Below are positions 8,415 through 15,792 of a stretch of DNA of 64,000 nucleotides, one piece after another; the first letter of the stretch is position 1, and each line of letters starts with the position of its first letter. Origin of the DNA: JAMCRM01 sp035561075 (GTDB lineage: Bacteria > Acidobacteriota > Terriglobia > Bryobacterales > Bryobacteraceae); assembly GCA_035561075.1 (NCBI GenBank), contig DATMYF010000022.1:1-64000 (forward strand), read 5' to 3'. The position numbers were made by a program, and so were the translations under genes. The notes below the pieces were generated by a model. It had not been told where the DNA came from. It made no database searches and worked only from the letters and a program-made list of their open reading frames with translations.

Positions 8415-9595
8415 GCGTTCTTCAGTCACACATCGAGGAGATCCAGGAGCAACTGCGAAAACAGAAGCTGGACGGCTGGCTTTTTTTCGACCACCATCAG
8501 CGGGATCCGCTGGCGTATAGGGTGCTTCGCTTCACGCCCGAGCGCCATGTGACGCGCCGGTGGTATTACCTGATTCCGGCGCAAGGCGAGCCGCTGAAGC
8601 TGGTGCACCGGATCGAACGAGGGATGCTGGACACGCTGCCGGGCGAGCGTGTCGAGTACTCAAGCTGGACGGAACAGGTGGACGGGCTTCGGAAACTGCT
8701 GCTGGGTACGCAGCGCGTGGCGATGCAGTATTCGCGCAACTGCGCCATCCCTTACGTCGCGATGGTGGACGCGGGGACCATAGAACTGGTGCGCAGTCTC
8801 GGGATCGAGGTGGCCGGTTCCGCGGAGCTGATCCAGCACTTCGAAGCGCGCTGGACGCCGGAGGATTTGGAAAACCACCTGGAAGCGGGGCGCCGGGTGG
8901 ACCGGGTGCGGCGCGCAGCCTTCGATCTGGTGCGGGAGCGAACACGCGCGGGCGGGGCGATCCAGGAATATGAGGTAAAGCGGTTTGTGCTGGAGGCGTT
9001 TGCGCGCGCGGGGTTAACCACCATGGATGGTCCGATCGTGGGGGTGAACGCGAACGCGGCCAACCCGCATTACGAGCCCACGGCGGAAGTGAGCAGCGAA
9101 ATTCGGGCCGGTGATTTCGTGCTGATGGATATGTGGGCCAAGCTCGACCGGCCGGGCGCCGTGTACTACGACATTACGTGGACCGGCTTCTGCGGGGACA
9201 CCCCCGGAGACGAGATGCGGCGCGTGTTCGAGACCGTGCGGGATGCGCGGGATGCAGCCATCCGGCGGGTGCAAACTGCCGTGGCGGCCGGGCAGACGCT
9301 GCGTGGCTTCGAGGTGGACGACGCGGCGCGGGGGCTGATTGCATCGCGCGGCTACGGGCAGTGGTTCACACATCGGACGGGCCATTCCATCGGGCAGGAA
9401 GTGCACGGTAACGGCGCCAACATGGACAACCTGGAGACGCACGATGAGCGGCCGATCGTGCCGTGGACGTGTTTTTCGATTGAGCCGGGGGTTTATCCCG
9501 GGCCTTTCGGGGTGCGTTCCGAGGTGAACGTCTTTGTCGGCGAGGGTGACGCCCGAGTGACGGGGGAGATTCAGCGGGAGCTGCTGACGCTGTGA
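8411..9595 (+). CDS. M24-family metallopeptidase (Xaa-Pro aminopeptidase/dipeptidase-like)
   Basis: 394 residues from ATG at 8411 (the frame is open far upstream inside the symporter gene, but that part is antifunctional overlap). The N-terminal creatinase-like domain (about 1-165) is followed by the pita-bread catalytic domain. All five expected metal ligands can be placed: Asp in VLMDMWAKL, Asp in YYDITWTGF, His in GHSIGQEVHG, Glu in FSIEPGVYP and Glu in RSEVNVFVG. It probably acts in the cytoplasm, as there is no signal peptide, removing proline-containing residues from peptides or cleaving a related C-N bond. It is coupled by 4-nt overlaps to the symporter before and the GH31-like gene after. 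Confidence 0.92.
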   Translation: MSVLQSHIEEIQEQLRKQKLDGWLFFDHHQRDPLAYRVLRFTPERHVTRRWYYLIPAQGEPLKLVHRIERGMLDTLPGERVEYSSWTEQVDGLRKLLLGTQRVAMQYSRNCAIPYVAMVDAGTIELVRSLGIEVAGSAELIQHFEARWTPEDLENHLEAGRRVDRVRRAAFDLVRERTRAGGAIQEYEVKRFVLEAFARAGLTTMDGPIVGVNANAANPHYEPTAEVSSEIRAGDFVLMDMWAKLDRPGAVYYDITWTGFCGDTPGDEMRRVFETVRDARDAAIRRVQTAVAAGQTLRGFEVDDAARGLIASRGYGQWFTHRTGHSIGQEVHGNGANMDNLETHDERPIVPWTCFSIEPGVYPGPFGVRSEVNVFVGEGDARVTGEIQRELLTL

Positions 9596-11103
9596 GGCCG
9601 GGCTGGTGCGCAGCGGCGGCGCTGGTTATGGCCTGGCAGGCCGGCGCGGCCGATGTGATCTCGTACGCCCGGTCGGGCGACCGGCTGGTCTTCACGCTCG
9701 ATTCCGGGGAAGCCGATATCGAATGGTCGAGCGGCAGCACCTTCCGGTTCCGCCACGCCTTCGCGGGGCATCTCGCACAGGAACCCGCTGCGGAGCGCGA
9801 AGCCGTCGATCCAAAAGTCGATGATGTCGGCGGGGAACTGGTGTTCTCTACCCGATACCTCACGGTTTCGGTGCGCAAGAGGGGGCTGGCGGTACGGGTG
9901 CGGAAGGCCGACGGCACGCGCGTTTTCGAGGACCTGAGCGCTCCCGAGTATCGCGACGGCGCCGTAAGGGTGGAGCGCGCCGCGGCACCGCGGGTGGCGT
10001 TGTACGGGCTGGGGCCACGGGTGGACGAGGGATTCGATGCACGCGGCAAGATTGTCCGGGCAGGCGTGCCGCTGCTGCTCTCAACCGCGGGTTACGGCGA
10101 GTACTTCCGCAACCCGGCGGCATACACGTTCGACCTGATGCATCCGGACCGTTACTTCGTGGAGGCGCGCGGTGCGGGGCTGCTCGATTACTGGTTTACC
10201 TACGGACCGGCTCCGAAGGACATCTTTGAAGACCTGCACACAGTGGGGGTGGAGGTAGCGGCTCCGGCGCCAGCGCCGACGGCGGGTACGTGGGAAGGTC
10301 TTGGGCAGGCGCTGCTGCGGACTTTGCACGGCAGTTTGTCCGGCTTGACGCGCCCGCTTTTCGTTGAAACGGCGTTTCGCGAGGCTCCGGTCGAACTCCG
10401 GCAGCGCGCGGAGCAACTCGCCAGCATCATGACACCGGGCAAGCGGCCTGAGTTGGGGCCGTATTTCATCGCGTACCGGCAAGAGGTGCGGGACCGCGGG
10501 CTGGGTCCGATTCGTGCGATGCCGTATCAGTTCCCGGACGATCCCGAGGCAGCCAAGCACAGCGACCAGTTCATGTTCGGAGATGAGTTGCTGGCGGCTC
10601 CAATGCTGGTGCCAGGGGAGCGCCGAAACGTCTACCTGCCGCGGGGAATCTGGACGCGTCTCGAAACCAACGAGGTCTTCAAGGGGCGGCAAACCGTGGA
10701 GATTGCAGCCGGTGAGCCGGCGCTGTTCGCGCGCAATGGCTCGATCGTGCCGCTGGAGTACAACGGGGTGATAGAACTTCACTATTTCCCGCGGCTGGGT
10801 GGTGAATTCTTTCTTTACGACGATGATTCGGCGGAGTATTCCGAGATACATGCCGCTCCGGCGGGGGATATCGTGCGGCTCCAGATCGAGTCCGCCAGGA
10901 ATCGGGAGTACTGCTGGGTGGTGCACCATGTCAACCGCCCGGCCACGGTGGGGTTTGAAGGCCACGGCTACCAGGAGGCAGCCGGGAAGTCTGCCTTGCG
11001 GCACGAGACGTGGCTTTACGACGCCGCCGCACGGCGCCTGCTGGTGCGGGTTCGGGTGGCGGCCGGGGAAGATCGTATTGTCAACGTAACGGGCGGTCTA
11101 TGA
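9592..11103 (+). CDS. GH31-like protein lacking most of the catalytic barrel (probable pseudoenzyme)
   Basis: 503 residues with a likely signal peptide (MRPGWCAAAALVMAWQAGA). The N-terminal beta-sandwich of glycoside hydrolase family 31 is recognisable up to about residue 216 (YGLGPRVDEG, LLLSTAGYGEYF, LDYWFTYGPAPKDIFEDL). Normally a TIM barrel of over 250 residues with the nucleophile Asp follows. Here only about 25 residues, with an APAPAP linker, intervene before sequence matching the last barrel strands (RTLHGSLSGL, PVELRQRAEQLASIMTP). The usual GH31 C-terminal domains then follow (DQFMFGDELLAAPMLVPG, GEPALFARNGSIVPL). The catalytic nucleophile region is therefore absent without any frameshift. 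The protein may bind rather than cleave glycans. The start ATG/GTG overlaps the M24 gene by 4 nt. Confidence 0.8.
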   Translation: MRPGWCAAAALVMAWQAGAADVISYARSGDRLVFTLDSGEADIEWSSGSTFRFRHAFAGHLAQEPAAEREAVDPKVDDVGGELVFSTRYLTVSVRKRGLAVRVRKADGTRVFEDLSAPEYRDGAVRVERAAAPRVALYGLGPRVDEGFDARGKIVRAGVPLLLSTAGYGEYFRNPAAYTFDLMHPDRYFVEARGAGLLDYWFTYGPAPKDIFEDLHTVGVEVAAPAPAPTAGTWEGLGQALLRTLHGSLSGLTRPLFVETAFREAPVELRQRAEQLASIMTPGKRPELGPYFIAYRQEVRDRGLGPIRAMPYQFPDDPEAAKHSDQFMFGDELLAAPMLVPGERRNVYLPRGIWTRLETNEVFKGRQTVEIAAGEPALFARNGSIVPLEYNGVIELHYFPRLGGEFFLYDDDSAEYSEIHAAPAGDIVRLQIESARNREYCWVVHHVNRPATVGFEGHGYQEAAGKSALRHETWLYDAAARRLLVRVRVAAGEDRIVNVTGGL

Positions 11104-12188
11104 TCGGCAACCGGGAAGAGTTGACCCCACGGGAGCGGGTGCTCCTGGCGTTGGATCACCGTGAGGCCGACCGGGTTCCGGTTGACTTCATGGCGACCCC
11201 GGAGACCTGGGCGCGGCTGGGCGGAATGCTCGGCACCGAGGATCACGAAGCCATGCTGCGGCGGCTGGGAGTCGACCTGCGACACCCGAGGCAGCCATAC
11301 GTAGGGCCGCCGCTCGAGCCGGGTACGGATGCATGGGGGGTGCGGCGACGTTCCCTGCCCCACGCTGGGGGTGCCTATGAGGAGATCTGTTTCCATCCGC
11401 TGGCGAAACTGCGGGATGCCTCGGAACTGGTGGACTATCCGTGGCCGGATCCGCAGTGGTGGGACGCCGAAGGGTTAAAGTTAGAAATCGAACAACTCGA
11501 TCCCCGCGGACGCTACGCAGTGGCGCTCGAGGAATTCGGAGACCCGGGCGGTATCTTCGAGATCGCGTGGTACCTGCGGGGAATGGAGCAGTTCCTGATG
11601 GACTTGGCAACCCGCCCCGAGATTGCGTACGAGATCATGGGCCGGGTAGCAGATTTCTACGTGGGAATGGCGGAGCGAGTCATGCGCGCCGCAAGCGAGC
11701 GCATTGACCTGATCTGGACCAGCGACGATATCGCGCACCAGCACGGCAGGCTAATATCCGGAAAGTGCTGGCGGGAACTGGTGGCACCCCACCATGCCCG
11801 GCTCAATCAACGGATCCATGAGCTGGGGACGCGCGTGATGTATCATTCCTGCGGCGCGGTGAGGCCCTTCATTCCAGGGCTGGTGGAGATCGGGGTCGAC
11901 GTGCTCGATGTGCTGCAGTTCAGCGCAACCGGAATGGACGCACAGGAGATAAAGGATACGTTTGGCGATCGCCTCTCCTTCCACGGAGGCATGGACGTGC
12001 AGAGCACCCTGCCCTTCTGTACGGAGGATGACGTACGCCGGATCACAGAGGAGCGCATCAAGATACTGGGTAAGGGCGGCGGTTACATCATGGCCCCCAC
12101 GCATAACATTCAGGCGGACACGCCTGCACGCAATATTGTCACGATGTACGAAACAGCGGGAAGTTACAACCCACTTACCACGAAGTAA
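11100..12188 (+). CDS. Uroporphyrinogen decarboxylase (URO-D) family protein, methyltransferase-like
   Basis: 362 residues from ATG at 11100, overlapping the preceding TGA (ATGA). It belongs to the URO-D superfamily (TPRERVLLALDHREADRVPVDF at the start, GGYIMAPTHNIQADTPARNI at the end). It lacks the features of true HemE and has a HSCGAVRPFIPGLVEIG segment like the His-x-Cys zinc site of corrinoid or cobalamin-dependent methyltransferases such as MtaA/MtbA. Many Acidobacteriota and Planctomycetes encode such paralogues in catabolic clusters. Neither a corrinoid protein nor heme genes lie nearby, so methyl transfer is a family-based possibility only. Cytoplasmic. Confidence 0.88.
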   Translation: MIGNREELTPRERVLLALDHREADRVPVDFMATPETWARLGGMLGTEDHEAMLRRLGVDLRHPRQPYVGPPLEPGTDAWGVRRRSLPHAGGAYEEICFHPLAKLRDASELVDYPWPDPQWWDAEGLKLEIEQLDPRGRYAVALEEFGDPGGIFEIAWYLRGMEQFLMDLATRPEIAYEIMGRVADFYVGMAERVMRAASERIDLIWTSDDIAHQHGRLISGKCWRELVAPHHARLNQRIHELGTRVMYHSCGAVRPFIPGLVEIGVDVLDVLQFSATGMDAQEIKDTFGDRLSFHGGMDVQSTLPFCTEDDVRRITEERIKILGKGGGYIMAPTHNIQADTPARNIVTMYETAGSYNPLTTK

Positions 12189-12192
12189 TCAA

Positions 12193-13605
12193 ATGACGTA
12201 TTCCAGGCGAAGCTTCACGGCGGCGATGCTGAGTGCAGCCGCCCCCATGACCGCCGCAGCCGACCCGGTCTGGCTCGGTATCGAGGATGCCGGGAAGTTA
12301 CTGCGAGGGAGCCGGCTCTCCGCGGTGGAACTGACTCAGGCATGTCTGCGGCGCATCGAACGCCTCAACGGGTCGCTGAATGCTTTTATTACGGTGACGG
12401 CCGAGGCGGCCTTAGCAGAGGCGCGTACGCTCGATGCCGAATTGCGGGCGGGGCGGCCGCGGGGGCCGCTGCACGGCATCCCCGTGGCGCTCAAGGATGT
12501 TATAGACACAGCAGGAGTCCGAACCACGGCCGGCAGCGCACAATATGCGGCGCGCGTTCCCTCCGAAGACGCCGAGGTGGTGCTGCGGCTGAGAGCTGCG
12601 GGTGTGGTCCTGTTGGGCAAGCTCAACATGGACGAGTTCGCCTACAGTTTCACTTCCGAGACTAGCGTTCACGGACGCAGCCACAATCCCTGGGACCAGC
12701 GGCGATCGCCGGGAGGGAGTTCCGGGGGCGCCGGTATTGCGGTGGCCACGGGGATGTGCTGCGCCGCACTGGGAACGGACACGGGCGGATCGGTTCGGCT
12801 CCCGGCGGCGCTGTGCGGCGTAACTGGACTTAAGCCGAGCTATGGCCGGGTGAGCACACGCGGCGTGGTGCCGCTCGCCTGGACGCTGGACCACGTGGGA
12901 CCAATGTGCAGAAGCGCACGCGATGCCGCCCTAGTGTTGGGGGTTATCGGGAAAAGCTGTTGCGCGGGCGTGACAAAACGTGCCGTGAGAACGTTGCGCA
13001 TCGGAATACCACGCAAGGTTTTCTACGACCAACTCGAGCCGGAAGTCGGGCGCGCGGTAGAGGAGGCAGCAAGGAAACTCGAAGGCCTGACAGCGGGGGT
13101 TCGGGACATACAGTGGACACCGCTTGAACCGTCTCCCCGCTGGCCGGAACTGCCGCTGATCTATTCCCGCGTGATTTCGGCGGAGGCATATACTTTCCAC
13201 GAGGAGATGTTGCGGAGGACTCCCCAGCGTTATCACGCCGCGACGCGTGAGATTCTGGCAGGCGGGGCCGCCGTTTCTGCGCCAGAGTACATCCGCGCAC
13301 GCCGGGAGGTGGAACGGCTGCGTGCGGAGGCTGGGCGGCTCTTCGCGGATGCCGACGTTCTGCTTACTCCCACCGCTCCTGCCGGCGCCTTCGAGCTCGG
13401 TGTACCGGCAAGCCTCGCGTACCTCCGTAACAGCGCTCCATGGAATGTATACGGCCTGCCATCCATTTCGGTTCCTTGCGGCCTGACGTCCAAAGGTCTG
13501 CCGATCGGACTCCAGATCACCGGCCGGTCCGATGACACCGTACTGGCAGTCGCCGAGACGTTCCAACAGGCGACGGCGTGGCACACGAAACGTCCCCCGT
13601 CCTGA
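12193..13605 (+). CDS. Amidase (GatA-like amidase signature family) with Tat-type leader
   Basis: 470 residues from ATG at 12193, 4 nt after the URO-D gene. The leader MTYSRRSFTAAMLSAAA contains a twin-arginine motif (SRRSF), so folded export is likely. The amidase signature triad is complete: Lys101 (ALKDVIDT), the cis-Ser about 176 (PGGSSGGAG) and the nucleophile Ser200 (DTGGSVRLPA), 24 residues apart as usual. It would hydrolyse an amide in the periplasm; the substrate is unknown, and it is unlikely to be the tRNA amidotransferase subunit because GatB/GatC are absent and it is exported. It is the last gene of the 5585-13605 run. Confidence 0.9.
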   Translation: MTYSRRSFTAAMLSAAAPMTAAADPVWLGIEDAGKLLRGSRLSAVELTQACLRRIERLNGSLNAFITVTAEAALAEARTLDAELRAGRPRGPLHGIPVALKDVIDTAGVRTTAGSAQYAARVPSEDAEVVLRLRAAGVVLLGKLNMDEFAYSFTSETSVHGRSHNPWDQRRSPGGSSGGAGIAVATGMCCAALGTDTGGSVRLPAALCGVTGLKPSYGRVSTRGVVPLAWTLDHVGPMCRSARDAALVLGVIGKSCCAGVTKRAVRTLRIGIPRKVFYDQLEPEVGRAVEEAARKLEGLTAGVRDIQWTPLEPSPRWPELPLIYSRVISAEAYTFHEEMLRRTPQRYHAATREILAGGAAVSAPEYIRARREVERLRAEAGRLFADADVLLTPTAPAGAFELGVPASLAYLRNSAPWNVYGLPSISVPCGLTSKGLPIGLQITGRSDDTVLAVAETFQQATAWHTKRPPS

Positions 13606-13647
13606 AATTCCGCAGCACGATGCCGCAAGTCGAAAATGGATTCACGA

Positions 13648-13673
13648 CGCAGTACCAGAGCTTCGGTACTGTG
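13648..13673 (+). terminator. Hairpin after the amidase gene, possible terminator
   Basis: CGCAGTACC (13648-13656), an 8-nt loop and GGTACTGTG (13665-13673) form a 9-bp stem with one G-U pair, 43 nt past the amidase stop. There is no proper U-tract after it (CGCCATTGTACTT), so intrinsic termination is uncertain. It could equally be a stability hairpin or an operator. Confidence 0.35.
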
Positions 13674-13784
13674 CGCCATTGTACTTACCTCCCTCCGCTA
13701 GTTAGGCCCGAGTATGTTTACCGTTGAGTAAGTGTTGGTATCTCAGTAGGGTGTATTGATATTCACCCAGACACCCGCCAAGGT

Positions 13785-13820
13785 GTTGACAAGCGTATCG
13801 TCAAAATGAGACGTTGACAA
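13785..13820 (+). repeat. Direct repeat GTTGACAA, 28-bp period
   Basis: GTTGACAA occurs at 13785-13792 and again at 13813-13820, and each copy is followed within a few bases by CGTAT (GTTGACAAgCGTAT, GTTGACAACaCGTAT). A TTGAC-N9-GTCAA inverted repeat also involves the first copy (13786-13804). The arrangement looks like tandem binding sites for a regulator upstream of the exopolysaccharide operon. TTGACA also resembles a -35 box, but no -10 box sits at the right distance. Confidence 0.35.
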
Positions 13821-13972
13821 CACGTATTCTGCACGTTGGCTGTGCGGGATGCCCGGGAAATAACACCCGGCACGGTTTCCGTGCTCAGTCGGCCAGAGCA
13901 TCTGGGACCGAAATGGCCAACGGCTGCCCCCCGTTTCCGCAGGACTCTGTGCGATGTAAGGAGAGCCGCGAT

Positions 13973-14021
13973 CCTTCGACGCAGAGACCCGGAGGAGACA
14001 CCTTCTCTGCTCCGTCGAAGG
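13973..14021 (+). promoter_or_regulatory. Leader RNA hairpin upstream of the NusG-like gene
   Basis: CCTTCGAC (13973-13980) pairs perfectly with GTCGAAGG (14014-14021), and directly inside it GCAGAG (13981-13986) pairs with CTCTGC (14005-14010). This gives 14 base pairs interrupted only by a 3-nt bulge (TCC, 14011-14013), with an 18-nt loop. It ends 55 nt before the start codon of the NusG paralogue and has no U-tract, so it is not a standard terminator. NusG-family LoaP proteins are known to recognise RNA hairpins in the leaders of the operons they antiterminate, which is a plausible role here. Confidence 0.55.
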
Positions 14022-14076
14022 CGCCCGTCAGTCGCGACGAGTATCAACCAAATGGCAACGAGGGAATCACTCATTC

Positions 14077-14733
14077 ATGCTGAATACCGCTCACGAGACT
14101 ACCGATGCACGATGGATGGCCGTTCGGGTGCGGTCCCGTTTTGAGAAGATCGCCGCTGAAGCTCTCAGCCTGCGCGGATATGAGTACTTTCTCCCGCTTC
14201 TGCGATCGACGCGCACCTGGTCGGATCGGGTGAAACGGTTGGACTTGCCGCTGTTTCCGGGGTACCTGTTCTGCCGCTTCAGCATGCAGAACAGAGTACC
14301 CGTACTGGAGTGCCCCGGCGTTATGCAAATTGTCGGCATCGGCAAGACGCCGATACCTGTGGACGATGGAGAGATCACAGCGCTGCAAGCGGTAGTGCGG
14401 TCCGGGCTCCCGCTGGCGCCTTGTGAGTTTCTGCAAATGGGCGAACGCGTCCGGATCCGTTCCGGGGCACTCGCGGGTGTGGAAGGCATTCTGGTGGATG
14501 TTCGCAAGCACCACCGCATTGTTGTGTCGGTCTCGCTGTTGCGGAGGTCGGTAGCCGTCGAACTCGACAGGGAAGCGGTGGCTTCTGTCAACGCCGCACC
14601 TGCCCGCGATTCGGCGCTGCTACGGCCGCGAGCGGCGGCGGCGGGCGGCTTGTTAGCCGTGCCGTTCCTCACGCCGTTAGTGGCAGGTATTTGGAAGTCG
14701 TGCGGCACATTAGTGCTCCGCACTTTGGGTTAG
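14077..14733 (+). CDS. NusG-family transcription antitermination factor (RfaH/LoaP/UpxY-like) with hydrophobic C-terminal extension
   Basis: 218 residues. Residues 13-120 form an NGN domain (WMAVRVRSRFEKIAAEALSLRGYEYFLP, then LDLPLFPGYLFCRF, a family hallmark). Residues about 125-165 carry a KOW-type motif (MGERVRIRSGALAGVEGILVDV). The last 50 residues are not part of normal NusG and end in a hydrophobic helix-like stretch (GGLLAVPFLTPLVAG). It is not the housekeeping NusG, since there are no secE or ribosomal protein genes nearby. Specialised NusG paralogues often head long polysaccharide operons and help RNA polymerase read through them. It is the first of 29 closely spaced genes. Confidence 0.88.
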   Translation: MLNTAHETTDARWMAVRVRSRFEKIAAEALSLRGYEYFLPLLRSTRTWSDRVKRLDLPLFPGYLFCRFSMQNRVPVLECPGVMQIVGIGKTPIPVDDGEITALQAVVRSGLPLAPCEFLQMGERVRIRSGALAGVEGILVDVRKHHRIVVSVSLLRRSVAVELDREAVASVNAAPARDSALLRPRAAAAGGLLAVPFLTPLVAGIWKSCGTLVLRTLG

Positions 14734-14741
14734 GTCAATAT

Positions 14742-15785
14742 ATGCGAGTTCTAATAACAACGTACTGCATCATCGTTGCTGCCAGCACCTTCGGTCTGTT
14801 CGCACAAACTAACACCGGAGGTGCGCCGGCGTCGGCGCCTGGGTCTGTTCCGGCGCCTGTATCCGTGTCCACGCCCGGTTCTGCGCCCGCCCCCGGTTCC
14901 GCATCCGCGCCCGGATCCTACGTCCTCGGCGCCGGGGATCAGGTGAGTGTCTGGGTGGCGGACTCGGAGGAATTGTCAAGCCGTCCGCTGCGCGTGGATC
15001 ACGCGGGGACGATTCGGGTGCCGCTGGTGGGGCAAATGGAAGTCGCCGGGCTCAGCACAGCGCAGGTGGAGGCGGAACTATCGCAGCGGCTGAGCCGGTA
15101 CATGAAGAAACCGCAGGTCACGGTAAATGTCACGGAGTACCGCAGCCAGCCGGTTTCGGTAATGGGGGCGGTGCACACGCCCGGCGTGCAGCAGTTGCAG
15201 GGCCATCGAACGCTCATGGAATTGCTCTCCATGGCGGGCGGGGTTACGCAGGATGCGGGCGCCGTGGCACGGGTGACTCGGCAGGCCGTCTGGGGCCCCA
15301 TTCCACTGCCGGGCGCGAAGACCGATCCGAGCGGGCAGTTCAGTGTAGCCGAGGTAAACCTGAGATCACTGATGACGGCCGAGGCGCCGGAGTCCAACAT
15401 TGCGATCCGGCCCAACGATGTGATCACGGTGCCGCGGGCGCAGATGATTTACGTGATCGGCGAAGTGGGCCGCTCGGGCGGCTTCCTGCTGAACGACCGC
15501 AAGGATATGTCCACCCTGCAGGCCCTGTCCATGGCCGGCGGGCTGCTGAAGACGGCGTCGCCAAAGAAGGCGAAGGTCCTGAGAATGCAGCCCAATGGGG
15601 AGCGGGCCGAAGTCGCAGTGGACCTCCGGAAAGTGCTGGACGGAAAGGTCAAGGACGTAGCGCTCAACGCTGACGACATTCTATTCGTCCCGAGCAGCAC
15701 ATCCAAACGGGCGGCTATCCGGGCCGCGGAGGCTATCGTGCAGACTGCCACCGGTGTGGTGATCTGGCGCGGCGGCCAACTCTGA
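14742..15785 (+). CDS. Polysaccharide export protein (Wza-like outer membrane, SLBB domains)
   Basis: 347 residues from ATG at 14742, 8 nt after the NusG-like gene. A signal peptide (MRVLITTYCIIVAASTFGLFA) is followed by a low-complexity Ala-Pro-Gly-Ser region (about 25-58). The Poly_export domain opens with YVLGAGDQVSVWV and continues through RPLRVDHAGTIRVPLVGQMEVAGLS. Two SLBB-like modules follow (PVSVMGAVHTPGVQQLQG; MIYVIGEVGRSGGFLLN). There is no lipobox Cys in the leader, unlike classical Wza. It would form the periplasmic/outer-membrane export channel together with the Wzc-like kinase encoded next. The C-terminus lacks an obvious amphipathic outer-membrane helix beyond AAIRAAEAIVQTATGVVIW. 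Confidence 0.92.
   Translation: MRVLITTYCIIVAASTFGLFAQTNTGGAPASAPGSVPAPVSVSTPGSAPAPGSASAPGSYVLGAGDQVSVWVADSEELSSRPLRVDHAGTIRVPLVGQMEVAGLSTAQVEAELSQRLSRYMKKPQVTVNVTEYRSQPVSVMGAVHTPGVQQLQGHRTLMELLSMAGGVTQDAGAVARVTRQAVWGPIPLPGAKTDPSGQFSVAEVNLRSLMTAEAPESNIAIRPNDVITVPRAQMIYVIGEVGRSGGFLLNDRKDMSTLQALSMAGGLLKTASPKKAKVLRMQPNGERAEVAVDLRKVLDGKVKDVALNADDILFVPSSTSKRAAIRAAEAIVQTATGVVIWRGGQL
14812..14922 (+). repeat. Ala-Pro-Gly-Ser coding repeats in the export protein
   Basis: About 35 codons encode imperfect repeats of the form APGS/PAPxS between the signal peptide and the folded domain. At the DNA level this appears as repeated GCGCCCGG-type units. The length is likely to vary between strains, and the segment probably acts as a flexible periplasmic spacer. 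Confidence 0.6.
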
Positions 15786-15792
15786 GCAGCCA

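Larger units (their letters stand above)
13606..14076 (+). other. 471-nt intergenic region and leader of the exopolysaccharide operon
   Basis: No convincing gene was found here on either strand. It holds a hairpin after the amidase gene (13648-13673), a pair of GTTGACAA repeats (13785 and 13813) and a strong hairpin close to the NusG-like gene (13973-14021). The base composition between 13700 and 13830 is visibly more AT-rich than the flanking genes, as expected of a promoter region. A weak sigma-70-like pair, TTGGTA at 13735-13740 and GATATT at 13758-13763 with a 17-nt spacer, is the best promoter candidate I could find, and it is not strong. Confidence 0.7.

Noticed and set aside
13786..13819. 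TTGACA boxes as sigma-70 -35 elements
   Set aside because: Neither copy has a TATAAT-like hexamer 16-18 nt downstream.
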